Below are positions 45,914 to 53,521 of a DNA stretch of 64,000 nucleotides, one piece after another. The stretch comes from Pseudomonadota bacterium (GTDB lineage Bacteria > Desulfobacterota > Desulfobulbia > Desulfobulbales > Desulfocapsaceae), in NCBI GenBank assembly GCA_023412495.1, contig JAEYNP010000113.1:62001-126000 (forward strand), given 5' to 3'. A model generated the notes under the pieces. The model ran no database searches, was not told where the DNA came from, and saw nothing but the letters and a program-made list of their open reading frames with translations. Positions within the stretch are counted from its first letter, which is position 1, and every line of letters starts with the position of its first letter. Both the position numbers and the translations under genes were made by a program.

Positions 45914-45928
45914 TGGCACATTTCTTGA
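45914..45928 (+). promoter_or_regulatory. Weak sigma-54-like site
   Basis: TGGCACATTTCTTGA: a perfect -24 element but TTGA instead of TTGC at -12. About 320 bases before the BON lipoprotein, with two repeat copies between. Possibly non-functional. Confidence 0.25.
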
Positions 45929-45958
45929 TCATCCATTACCAGTTCAACATCGTATTTA

Positions 45959-46097
45959 GTTCCTTAGAAATTCGTTTTCTTGTTTTTTGGAACGAATTTC
46001 GTGAGGCACTTATACCCCTCAAGGGGGTACTGAAAAGAGTCCCCTCTGCTGTTGGAGGGGATGACAACCCTTGGGTTGCGGACGTCAGCCCACATTA
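45959..46097 (+). repeat. Dispersed multi-hairpin element, copy B
   Basis: Same hairpin order as copy A: outer stem (CCTTAGAAATTCG...CGAATTTCGTGAGGCACTTA), ACCCCTCAAGGGGGT, CTGAAAAGAGT, CCCCTCTGCTGTTGGAGGGG, ACAACCCTTGGGTTGCGGAC, GTCAGCCCACATTAA. The last hairpin has lost pairing through point changes, suggesting age. Confidence 0.75.
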
Positions 46098-46098
46098 A

Positions 46099-46210
46099 TA
46101 CCCTTGAAATTCACTTCTTGTTTTTTTGAGAATGAGTTCCTTGAAGGTACTTATCCCTCTGCTGTGGGAGGGGATTACAGCCTTTGGGTTGCGAGCGTCA
46201 GCCCGCATTA
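46099..46210 (+). repeat. Dispersed multi-hairpin element, copy C (tandem with B, internally deleted)
   Basis: Follows copy B directly. Outer stem CCCTTGAAATTCACTT...GAATGAGTTCCTTGAAGGTA, then straight to CCCTCTGCTGTGGGAGGGGA, CAGCCTTTGGGTTGCGAGCG and TCAGCCCGCATTA; the ACCCC...GGGGT hairpin and the following CTGAAAAGAGT are missing. Ends 25 bases before the BON lipoprotein start. Confidence 0.7.
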
Positions 46211-46234
46211 CGCAATCGCAGAAGGAGAAATACT

Positions 46235-46552
46235 ATGTTAGTCAAAAAACTGGTTATGGCGAGGGTTTTCCTCTTGTTCACTGTCTTGCTGATCGCCTTT
46301 GCAAGCTGCCACACTCCGGCGGGGCGAACTCCGGGCAATGTCGTTGATGATACCACGATAACCTCTCAGGTGAAGACCAAACTCTTCCAATCCACTCAAT
46401 TGAGTGGATTTGCCATCGGCGTTGATACATTCGAGGGGGTTGTCACGCTTACAGGGGCGGTCGATACCGCCTATCAGAAAGATCTGGCTGGTGAGATCGC
46501 CCGATCGGTCTCCGAGGTCCGTGGGGTGAACAACCTGCTCAACTTGAAGTAG
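46235..46552 (+). CDS. BON-domain lipoprotein
   Basis: 105 residues from the ATG at 46235 (AGAAGGAGAAATACT upstream). N-terminal helix ending in LLIAFASC, a lipobox with Cys24-25 region as lipidation site. Then one BON domain: DTTITSQVKTKLFQSTQLSG, IGVDTFEGVVTLTGAVDTAY, VSEVRGVNNLLNLK. BON proteins sit in the periplasm and may bind phospholipid; YraP/OsmY-like stress role is inferred. A CCCC-TTCG-GGGG hairpin follows the stop. A damaged copy of its 3' end lies at 55078-55140. Confidence 0.8.
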   Translation: MLVKKLVMARVFLLFTVLLIAFASCHTPAGRTPGNVVDDTTITSQVKTKLFQSTQLSGFAIGVDTFEGVVTLTGAVDTAYQKDLAGEIARSVSEVRGVNNLLNLK

Positions 46553-46554
46553 CT

Positions 46555-46567
46555 CCCCCTTCGGGGT
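46555..46567 (+). terminator. Short UUCG-loop hairpin after the BON gene
   Basis: CCCCTTCGGGG just after the stop, with GATGAAAAAG downstream. It also lies about 80 bases past the 3' end of the convergent flavodiiron gene. Confidence 0.4.
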
Positions 46568-46649
46568 GATGAAAAAGCACCTCGAAGGGACTGCCGAGCC
46601 TGACCGAAGTAGAAGAATCCCCATTCCTGCCGTCTTCAGCACCCGAGTC

Positions 46650-47855
46650 TCATTTTTCAGCCTCACCCCCGACCCTCTCGGCGAACGCCCGACCGTATTC
46701 GCGGCAGGCTTTCCTGGTATCCGCGTCGGGTGCCCAGGTAAGACGCAGGCCTTCGTCGCCGACCTGAAAGCCCGACTCGGCCAGGTGACGGGTAAGGATC
46801 TTTATCGATTCGCCGCTCCAGCCGTAACTCCCGAAGGCGCCTGCCTTCTTGTTCTTGAACTTCAAACCCTTCATCTGTTCGAGCAGGGCCGCGACACTGA
46901 CCAGAATGCCGTTATTGATGGTAGGCGAGCCGACCAGGATCGCCTTGGACTTGAAGACCTCGGCGATTGCATCGTTCTTGTCGGTCCTGGCCAAGTTGTA
47001 GAGCTTGACCGTCACCTTCCCGTCGGCCTCGCCGATCCCGGCGGCGATTTCCTCGGCCATCGCCCGGGTGCTGTTCCACATGGTGTCGTAGAGGACCGTG
47101 ATCTGGTTTTCCTGATAATTTTCAGCCCACTGCAGATATTGCTCGACGATCTGGGCAGGATTGTCGCGCCAGATGATGCCATGACTGGTGCAAATCATGT
47201 CTAGCGGCAGCTTGAAGCCCAAAACCTCATGGATCTTTTTTATCACCATGGGGCTGAATGGAGTCAGGATGTTGGCATAATACTTCAGGCACTCGTACCA
47301 CAGTTCCGCCTGATCGACCCGGTCGTTGTACATCGCCTCCGAGGCGTAGTGCTGGCCGAAGGCGTCGTTGCTGAACAAGACCGCGTCGCCGGTCAGGTAA
47401 CTGAACATGCTGTCGGGCCAGTGCAGCATGGGCGCTTCGACAAAAACCAGCTCCTTTTCGCCGAGGCTGAGCCTGTCGCCGGTCTTGACCGTGCGAAAAT
47501 TCCAGTCTTTATGGTACATGCCGGTGAGTGACTTGACACCGTTTCGGGTGCAGTAGATGGGCGTATCGGGGATGTGCCGCATCAGCTCCGGCAGCGCACC
47601 GCTGTGGTCGCTTTCGGCGTGACTGGCGATAATGTAGTCGATCTTCTTCAGGTCGACCTCGGCGGCCAGTTTCTCCACGAACTCCTCCGCATACGGCCCC
47701 CACACCGTGTCGATCAAGGCGATCTTCTCCTCCCTGAGCAGGTATGAGTTGTACGAGGAGCCCTTGTGGGTCGAATACTCGTCGCCGTGGAACTTCCGCA
47801 ACTCCCAGTCGATTTTTCCCACCCAGTGGATATTGTTTTTCACTCTCATGCTCAT
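46650..47855 (-). CDS. fprA: Flavodiiron protein (ROO/FprA type)
   Basis: 401 residues from the ATG at 47855 (AAAGGAGCAGCCG upstream). The N-terminal metallo-beta-lactamase domain carries the diiron ligands SHAESDHSGALPEL (HxExDH) and later His residues in APMLHWPDSMF and TSHGIIWRD. The C-terminal flavodoxin domain (about 250-395) has the FMN loop VLYDTMWNSTRAMAEEIAAG and GSYGWSGESI. It reduces O2 to water and/or NO to N2O, protecting anaerobes. A rubredoxin donor is not encoded next to it. A 142-bp palindromic element lies 45 bases upstream of the start. Confidence 0.93.
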   Translation of the reverse strand: MSMRVKNNIHWVGKIDWELRKFHGDEYSTHKGSSYNSYLLREEKIALIDTVWGPYAEEFVEKLAAEVDLKKIDYIIASHAESDHSGALPELMRHIPDTPIYCTRNGVKSLTGMYHKDWNFRTVKTGDRLSLGEKELVFVEAPMLHWPDSMFSYLTGDAVLFSNDAFGQHYASEAMYNDRVDQAELWYECLKYYANILTPFSPMVIKKIHEVLGFKLPLDMICTSHGIIWRDNPAQIVEQYLQWAENYQENQITVLYDTMWNSTRAMAEEIAAGIGEADGKVTVKLYNLARTDKNDAIAEVFKSKAILVGSPTINNGILVSVAALLEQMKGLKFKNKKAGAFGSYGWSGESIKILTRHLAESGFQVGDEGLRLTWAPDADTRKACREYGRAFAERVGGEAEK

Positions 47856-47899
47856 CGGCTGCTCCTTTTGTCTCTTGGTATCCCTTATAGCAGGTAACT

Positions 47900-48041
47900 G
47901 AGCCTCTCGCAAAATGGGTCTTTTCGCCCAATTTCTTCGTTATGCTCCAAATTTTATCCTCGGAATATTAACTATATGCCTGCGGTAAAATTTCTCGCAT
48001 GCCTTGATCTTGAACGAAAATCCTCATTTTGCAAAAGGCTC
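47900..48041. repeat. 142-bp imperfect palindromic element (MITE-like)
   Basis: Outer arms GAGCCTCTCGCAAAATG (47900-47916) and CATTTTGCAAAAGGCTC (48025-48041). Pairing continues inward over about 60 bases per arm (TTTTCG, ATGC, AAATTTTA blocks recur in both arms in the right order), with an unpaired A/T-rich centre. No reading frame. Sits between the divergent fprA and MreB-like genes. Confidence 0.65.
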
Positions 48042-48228
48042 AACTTTTTTGTGTTCCTGAAACGACCTTCTCAAGGTTAGCAGACATCGGGTGAAAATCA
48101 ACAAGTAAACCGGCAGATCTGCAACATCTTCACCCGGGTATTCTGCAAAAGGGAGACGGTGCTTTTTCTGCACATGACGGCCGGCAATTATGGTATCCTC
48201 GAAAAACACCATTTGGCAGGATTCTGTC

Positions 48229-49299
48229 ATGATGGGTTTGCATTCATCTTCGACCGGGAAAGTGAAAGACATGTTCGGCAAATTAGCGCATATCGTTGAA
48301 CCACCCAGCATAGCGGTAGATCTCGGCACGGCCAATACTCGGATCTATGCTTTTAACCTTGGTAAAATGATCGAAAAACCTTCATCGATACGTCTGGTAA
48401 AAGACCAAACCAATGACGTTTCGGACGAGTATTTCAAATATATCAACAGCACACTCGTAACCGCGCCTCTGCGCGGCGGGGTCATAGTAGATCTGAAAAA
48501 TACGATATCATTATTAAAACCATTGGTCATCAAGACAAAAAAACTCTTCAAGAGCCCCATCTCCCTTGCCTGCGCGCCGACAGATACCACCGAGACCGAG
48601 CGTGGTCTCCTCCGCAGCGCGCTCCTCGCCGCCGGAGCTTCACGGGTTTCGGTAATCCCCGAAGTATGGGCGGCGGCGGCAGGAGCAGGAATGGATGTTA
48701 CCCTGCCCACTGCGCAACTGATCGTCGATATAGGCGATGGGGTCACCGACCTGGCGGTGTTTCGTGAGAGGCGCATCGTATTTTCTTCAGCGTTACGCGT
48801 AGCCTGCGGGGACATTCACAAAGCCGTCCGTTCCGCGATCATGGCCAAGTACAAAATAAAGGTCTATGAACATGAGGTAGAACGGCTCACCGACGAAATT
48901 TCCACAACCTTGAGTCAGGAGCCGTCCAGGCGGAGTATTCACATCTCCGGCATCGACGTTGTAAAACGATGTGAAGTGGGCGCATGGATTGACAACAAGG
49001 TGGTCGTAGACGCGATTCTTCCCGTCGTCAACAGAATTACGGAGATGATTGAAAAGAGCCTCCAGAAAATTCCCAAAAAATTCCATCCTGAAATCATGGA
49101 ATCGGGAATTTGCCTGACAGGCGGCGGGGCCTGTATCGAAGGGATGGGCCAATTGATCGCAGTGAAAACCCATGTGGCCGTGAAAATAGCGCCCGACCCA
49201 CTCCACGCGGTGATCAATGGCGCAAGCCTGGCACTGCAATCCTGGAGCGGAAAGAAAAGCCGGTGGGACAATATCACCTGGCCCCAGCTGCCTGCCTGA
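48229..49299 (+). CDS. MreB/actin-like ATPase, divergent paralogue
   Basis: About 356 residues from the double ATG at 48229 (GGCAGGATTCTGTC upstream); ATG at 48271 is also possible. Actin-fold motifs: phosphate 1 IAVDLGTANTRIYAFNLG, phosphate 2 LIVDIGDGVTDLAVFRE, and the adenosine motif CLTGGGACIEGMGQLIAVKT. The middle PISLACAPTDTTETERGLL and GASRVSVIPEVWAAAAGAGM are MreB-like but more divergent than shape-determining MreB. No mreC or mreD follows. The sigma-54 activator gene starts 41 bases downstream, so the two may be co-transcribed. It may form a filament for a role other than cell shape; unknown. Confidence 0.82.
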   Translation: MMGLHSSSTGKVKDMFGKLAHIVEPPSIAVDLGTANTRIYAFNLGKMIEKPSSIRLVKDQTNDVSDEYFKYINSTLVTAPLRGGVIVDLKNTISLLKPLVIKTKKLFKSPISLACAPTDTTETERGLLRSALLAAGASRVSVIPEVWAAAAGAGMDVTLPTAQLIVDIGDGVTDLAVFRERRIVFSSALRVACGDIHKAVRSAIMAKYKIKVYEHEVERLTDEISTTLSQEPSRRSIHISGIDVVKRCEVGAWIDNKVVVDAILPVVNRITEMIEKSLQKIPKKFHPEIMESGICLTGGGACIEGMGQLIAVKTHVAVKIAPDPLHAVINGASLALQSWSGKKSRWDNITWPQLPA

Positions 49300-49339
49300 C
49301 CTTTTTTGATCTCCCATCGGAGTACTTGGCAAGACCGGC

Positions 49340-51166
49340 ATGAAAGAGAAAAAGAGCAAAAAGCAGTTGGAAGGCGGGCGGCAGCAAGACGACACCGTTG
49401 TTGCGATATCGATTCCGGTTTCTGCCGCTCCCAACGCCCTCGTCGAGAGGGTGAAGGAGCTGAATTGTCTCTACGGCATTTCCAACCTGCTGGAAGTCCA
49501 GGATGTTTCGCTGCCCTGGATATTGGTCCGCGCCGTCGAATTGATCCCCGCCGCCCTGCAATACCCAGAGAAAGCCTGCGCCTGCATCAGGCTCGACGGC
49601 CGGGAATACTTCTCTGCCGATTTCCAACGTACCCGCTGGTGCCGGAACACACCGATCATGCTCAACGGCGATCATGTCGGCGACCTCGATGTTTATTACA
49701 CCGAGGCTACATCCGCCGATGATCAGGGTCTGTTCCTCGAGGAGGAGTCCCACCTGCTGCGGGCCATCAGCGAACGGCTGGGCAGGGTCTTGTGGATGAA
49801 GCATTCCGAGCAGGCGCTGCGGGAGAGTGAAGAGCGGTATCGGGTCCTGATGGAGCAGGTCACCGATGGGGTATCCCTGGTCCAGGATTCACGATTCTGT
49901 TACGTAAACCCGGTATTCTGCAAGATTTTCGACATCAGCTCGCCGGATGTCCTGATCGACCAGCCCGTGCACGACCATGGTATCGGCAAGACCGACGACA
50001 TCGCGAAAATGTATTCGGCCTGCCAGGATGGTCCCTGCGAAGAAAGATTCGAGCAGGTGTTCCGCCTCGATCGTCCGCCCGGAGCCCTGTGGATCAAGGT
50101 CTGTCACAGTCCGATCACCTTCAAGGGGCGAGCGGCTGTGCTGTCCACCTTCAATGATGTCACGGAAATCAAGGAGCAGCAGGTGGCCGCCCAGCATCTG
50201 GCGGACCAGCTGCACGACGAAAACCGGGTGCTCCGATCTTCGCTTAAAGAACGATATCGATTCGGCAACATTCTCGGACGGTCGCCGCTCATGCAGGAGG
50301 TTTTCGAGTTGATCCTGAAAGCGGCCGTCACGGATGCCAGCGTGACCATTTTCGGCGAGTCCGGTTCCGGCAAGGAACTGGTGGCCCATGCCATCCACGA
50401 ACACAGCTCGAGAAAAGACCGAAACTTTGTCGCGGTGAACTGCGGCGCGGTTCAGGAACCACTGTTCGAGCGGGAATTTTTCGGTCACCGCAAGGGAGCG
50501 TTTTCCAGTGCCCATGCCGATTCCTCCGGCTACCTGGACATGGCGGACAAGGGCACGCTGTTTCTTGACGAGGTCGGCGAACTCACCTTGCCCATGCAGG
50601 CCAAGCTGCTCAGGGCCATCGAAGGCGGGGGCTATAGGCCGGTGGGCGGCACGCAGACGATGATGGCGGATTTCAGGATAATCTCCGCCTCCAATGTCGC
50701 TCTGCAGGAGAGAGTAAAAAGCGGTCAGATGCGCAGCGATTTCTTCTACCGCCTCCAGGTGATACAGATTCAGTTGCCGCCCCTGCGCCGGCGCAAGGAG
50801 GATATCCCGCTCCTGGCGGATCATTTTGTCCGGAATATGTCCCCGTCCGGCGGCACCCTCAAGATTCCCGGCAATGTCATGGACGCCCTCCTGGATTACG
50901 ACTGGCCCGGCAACGTGCGGGAACTCCGCAATGTCCTGCAGCGGTACGTGACGCTCGGCCGGCTTGAATTTCTTTCCCCCAACACTGCCGTCAAGACAAC
51001 CGCCCTGCCGCAGCTCGATCTCCAGCAGGCTGTGCAGCAGCTGGAAAATTCTCTGATCTCCCAGGCACTGCAACAGGCAGGCGGCAACCGAACTCGCGCC
51101 GCCGAATTGCTGGGCATCTCCCGAAGAGCACTCTTCAGGAAACTAGCCGATCCCTCAGTGCCATAA
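49340..51166 (+). CDS. Sigma-54-dependent transcriptional activator (GAF-like + PAS + AAA+ + Fis HTH)
   Basis: 608 residues. Residues 30-155 form a GAF-like sensor (ELNCLYGISNLLEVQD, DVYYTEATSADDQGLFLEEE), 165-285 a PAS domain (ALRESEERYRVLMEQVTDGV), 308-545 the sigma-54 AAA+ domain: Walker A GESGSGKELVAHAI, Walker B GTLFLDEVGEL, RRKEDIPLLADHFV and YDWPGNVRELRNVL. The C-terminal Fis helix-turn-helix is QALQQAGGNRTRAAELLGIS. The loop that contacts sigma-54 is normally GAFTGA but here reads GAFSSA (near residue 385), an unusual variant. The gene ends one base before palindromes that precede the pnt promoter, so it probably controls the pnt operon and perhaps itself. Confidence 0.9.
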   Translation: MKEKKSKKQLEGGRQQDDTVVAISIPVSAAPNALVERVKELNCLYGISNLLEVQDVSLPWILVRAVELIPAALQYPEKACACIRLDGREYFSADFQRTRWCRNTPIMLNGDHVGDLDVYYTEATSADDQGLFLEEESHLLRAISERLGRVLWMKHSEQALRESEERYRVLMEQVTDGVSLVQDSRFCYVNPVFCKIFDISSPDVLIDQPVHDHGIGKTDDIAKMYSACQDGPCEERFEQVFRLDRPPGALWIKVCHSPITFKGRAAVLSTFNDVTEIKEQQVAAQHLADQLHDENRVLRSSLKERYRFGNILGRSPLMQEVFELILKAAVTDASVTIFGESGSGKELVAHAIHEHSSRKDRNFVAVNCGAVQEPLFEREFFGHRKGAFSSAHADSSGYLDMADKGTLFLDEVGELTLPMQAKLLRAIEGGGYRPVGGTQTMMADFRIISASNVALQERVKSGQMRSDFFYRLQVIQIQLPPLRRRKEDIPLLADHFVRNMSPSGGTLKIPGNVMDALLDYDWPGNVRELRNVLQRYVTLGRLEFLSPNTAVKTTALPQLDLQQAVQQLENSLISQALQQAGGNRTRAAELLGISRRALFRKLADPSVP

Positions 51167-51191
51167 TCGCCCGTTTCGGGCGAAATCGCCC
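51167..51191 (+). promoter_or_regulatory. Overlapping palindromes: candidate activator sites 1 and 2
   Basis: TCGCCCGTTTCGGGCGA (51167-51183), a perfect 7-3-7 palindrome, overlaps GGGCGAAATCGCCC (51178-51191), a 6-2-6 palindrome. They begin right after the activator's stop codon and lie about 150-170 bases upstream of the sigma-54 promoter, a usual enhancer distance. Confidence 0.65.
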
Positions 51192-51249
51192 TTCCCATTA
51201 AATCACTTCAATTTCAGACACTTCGTTCCACTTTGACGATGCCCCACTT

Positions 51250-51274
51250 GGGCGCTTTCGCCCGATTCGCCGGA
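51250..51274 (+). promoter_or_regulatory. Candidate activator site 3 (with half site)
   Basis: GGGCGCTTTCGCCC (51250-51263), followed by TCGCCCGATTCGCCGGA, a degenerate version of site 1 (51258-51274). About 75 bases before the -24 element. Same GGGCG/CGCCC half sites as at 51167-51191. Confidence 0.6.
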
Positions 51275-51338
51275 GCACCTACCCCCATCTCAGGGAATTT
51301 TCACTTGTATATCAATAAGTTGTCAATTTCTGCCAATC

Positions 51339-51353
51339 TGGCACCCTCTTTGC
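51339..51353 (+). promoter_or_regulatory. Sigma-54 promoter of the pnt operon
   Basis: TGGCACCCTCTTTGC, an exact TGGCAC-N5-TTGC match, 67 bases before the first gene of the operon. Confidence 0.88.
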
Positions 51354-51419
51354 CTTAATGCAGGGCTAGGAGCCTGCTCAAGAGGAGCCGGGCTTCAAAT
51401 CCATGCAAGGGGGAAAAAA

Positions 51420-51851
51420 ATGCAACCTGATCCATTTGGCAATCTGAGAGACTGGGGGCCTGTTCTTGATCTTATCTGCCAGTTGGCGGACAGCGGCGAG
51501 TTGAGCGAATGTCAACCCGGCCTGACCAGGATACTCGCCTACAAAGACAACTGGAGACTTCGCGAGGAAACGCTGAAGCGAATCGGAACTATCGATAATC
51601 CGAGCGAGGCGATGATCAGCCAGGTGCTCCGCATCGTCGCCGATGAAAATCTTTATTATGAAGTGCGAATCATGGCCTGCGAAACCATGGGGGAATGGCT
51701 GAAAAATTACCGCAACCACTTCTCTGCGGCCACCAAGGCAAGTCTTGCGGAGAAGATGGCAAAGCAACTCGCCACCCCGCAGCCGCCGATCTTTGCGGAT
51801 GCCTTGAAAAAGCTCCAGTCGATAGCGCACGAACGGTTCGGAGCCGTTTGA
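51420..51851 (+). CDS. Small alpha-helical (HEAT-like) protein heading the pnt operon
   Basis: 143 residues, AAGGGGGAAAAAA before the ATG. Predicted all-helical with HEAT/armadillo-like pairs: WRLREETLKRIGTIDNPSEA and YYEVRIMACETMGEWLKNYR, FADALKKLQSIAHERFGAV. No membrane segment or catalytic motif. It is the first gene after the sigma-54 promoter and 61 bases before pntAA, so it probably works with or regulates the transhydrogenase, perhaps as an adaptor. I do not recognise a named family. Confidence 0.65.
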   Translation: MQPDPFGNLRDWGPVLDLICQLADSGELSECQPGLTRILAYKDNWRLREETLKRIGTIDNPSEAMISQVLRIVADENLYYEVRIMACETMGEWLKNYRNHFSAATKASLAEKMAKQLATPQPPIFADALKKLQSIAHERFGAV

Positions 51852-51912
51852 AAACCGATCGAGGACATCGCAGAGACACATCAACCCATTTCCCATAAAA
51901 AGTGAGGCAAAC

Positions 51913-53067
51913 ATGCTGATTGCAATACCCAAAGAGATATTGCCGGAAGAAAAACGGGTGGCGGCCACTCCCGAAACCGTCAGGAAATATATCGCCCTGG
52001 GCTTCACCGTCGCCGTGGAGACAGGTGCCGGCGCGGGCGTTCTCATCCCCGACGGCGACTACCAGGCCGCAGGCGCGACCATCGCCACGGATGTCGAGAA
52101 GATGCTCGCGGAAGCGGATGTGGTGCTGAAGGTCAAGCAACCGGTCTTCAACCCGGAAAAAAACAAACACGAAGCCGATATGCTTCGCGACAGCGGCATA
52201 TTGATCACCTTCCTTCATCCCGCGGCGCCGGGCAGCCATGAAATGGTGAGAATCCTGCAGAAGAAAAACATCACCGCGCTGACCATGGACGGCATTCCGA
52301 GGATATCCCGCGCCCAGCGCATGGATGCCCTGTCTTCCATGAGCGCGGTCACCGGATACAAATCGGTCATAATGGCCGCCAACAAGCTGCCGAAGTTCAT
52401 CCCGATGATCGGTACGGCAATCGGCACGATCAAGCCCGCCCATTTCCTGATCATCGGCACCGGCGTCGTCGGCCTGCAGGCCATTGCAACCGCCAAGCGG
52501 CTTGGCGGGGTCGTCAAGTTCCTCGATATCCGCAAAAACGCCTGTGTCGAAGCCGAGAGCCTGGGCGGCAAATCCGTCCACTTCGACATTCCCCAGGATC
52601 TGGCGGCCGGCAGCGGCGGTTATGCAAAATCCCTGGATCGCGATTGGCTGGAAAGGGAACGCAAAGCTGTTGCCGGCCAACTGGCAGAGGTGGACGTCGT
52701 TATCCTCAGCGCGCTGGTTCCAGGGGAAATCGCCCCGGTCCTCATTACAGACGAGATGGTCAGGCTCATGAAACGCGGGTCGGTGATCATCGATGTCTCC
52801 GTCGATCAGGGCGGCAACTGCGAGGCGACCGAACCTGGCGCCTTTAAGGAAAAGCAGGGCATCCACATCTGCGGCATCCAGAATATCCCCGGCAGAATGG
52901 CCATCGACGCCAGCTGGCTGTACGCCAACAACCTTTACTACTACGTGGAAAATCTCTTCAAAAAAGGCCAGGGCCAGCTCGACTTTGCCGACGAAATCGT
53001 CAAAAGCTCTCTCGTCACCCATCAGCGGGAGATTGTCCATGAAGGCACCCTGAAGGCCATGATGTAA
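51913..53067 (+). CDS. pntAA: NAD(P) transhydrogenase subunit alpha part 1 (NAD(H)-binding dI)
   Basis: 384 residues. Domain I of proton-translocating transhydrogenase, related to alanine dehydrogenase. Start text MLIAIPKEILPEEKRVAATP; PRISRAQRMDALSSMSAVTG YK-type segment (RQD-loop region) is the PntA form rather than Ald; the Rossmann motif is FLIIGTGVVGLQAIATAKRL; SALVPGEIAPVLITDEM and VIIDVSVDQGGNCEAT follow. It binds NADH and passes hydride to NADP+ on PntB. With pntAB and pntB it forms the three-polypeptide type of enzyme. AGTGAGG precedes the ATG. Alanine dehydrogenase is excluded by the two genes that follow. Confidence 0.93.
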   Translation: MLIAIPKEILPEEKRVAATPETVRKYIALGFTVAVETGAGAGVLIPDGDYQAAGATIATDVEKMLAEADVVLKVKQPVFNPEKNKHEADMLRDSGILITFLHPAAPGSHEMVRILQKKNITALTMDGIPRISRAQRMDALSSMSAVTGYKSVIMAANKLPKFIPMIGTAIGTIKPAHFLIIGTGVVGLQAIATAKRLGGVVKFLDIRKNACVEAESLGGKSVHFDIPQDLAAGSGGYAKSLDRDWLERERKAVAGQLAEVDVVILSALVPGEIAPVLITDEMVRLMKRGSVIIDVSVDQGGNCEATEPGAFKEKQGIHICGIQNIPGRMAIDASWLYANNLYYYVENLFKKGQGQLDFADEIVKSSLVTHQREIVHEGTLKAMM

Positions 53068-53201
53068 CTTCCTTTCTACTTGGGTGCCTGTTCGGATACA
53101 TGGAATCGACGGACTGACGCGGGGTCAGGAACTCCTCGTTTCCATCCGGGACCGACGACCCGGATCCGGGCAGGCACTCCATTCTTCATCGAGGCAAAGC
53201 T

Positions 53202-53483
53202 ATGTCCAATCTGATCTTGATGGCAGTCGTATTTTTTGGCTCATTTGTCGTTGGCTACCTGCTGATTTCACGGGTTCCGCCCTTGCTGCACACCCCTTTG
53301 ATGTCGATGACCAATGCCATCTCCGCCATTACCATTCTTGGGGCGCTCATCCTTTTCTCCCTCCCGACCACACCACTGGAAAAAGTCCTGGGGGCGATCG
53401 CCGTCATGACGGCCACCTTCAACGTGGTCGGCGGTTTCGCCATCACCGACAGGATGCTGAAGCTCTTTGAAGGGAAGAGGTAG
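53202..53483 (+). CDS. pntAB: NAD(P) transhydrogenase subunit alpha part 2 (membrane)
   Basis: 93 residues, typical. Three to four helices: ILMAVVFFGSFVVGYLLISR, AISAITILGALILFSL and VLGAIAVMTATFNVVGGFAI then TDRMLKLFEGK, the family hallmark ending. Together with the membrane part of PntB it forms the proton channel. Separated from pntAA by 134 bases, longer than usual, which contain no recognisable gene or hairpin. GAGGCAAAGCT precedes the ATG. Confidence 0.92.
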   Translation: MSNLILMAVVFFGSFVVGYLLISRVPPLLHTPLMSMTNAISAITILGALILFSLPTTPLEKVLGAIAVMTATFNVVGGFAITDRMLKLFEGKR

Positions 53484-53521
53484 AAACCCATAACCTCCAT
53501 CACCACAAGGCAAGGACACCC

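Noticed and set aside
45914..45928. Functional sigma-54 promoter for the BON gene
   Set aside because: The -12 element is GA instead of GC and two repeat copies lie between it and the gene; kept only as a weak site.
47915..47930. GGGTCTTTTCGCCC as a fourth site for the pnt activator, upstream of fprA
   Set aside because: It resembles site 3 but is better explained as part of the left arm of the 142-bp palindromic element.
51913..53067. Alanine dehydrogenase
   Set aside because: The family is related, but the DALSSMSAVTGYK segment and the following pntAB and pntB genes identify it as PntAA.
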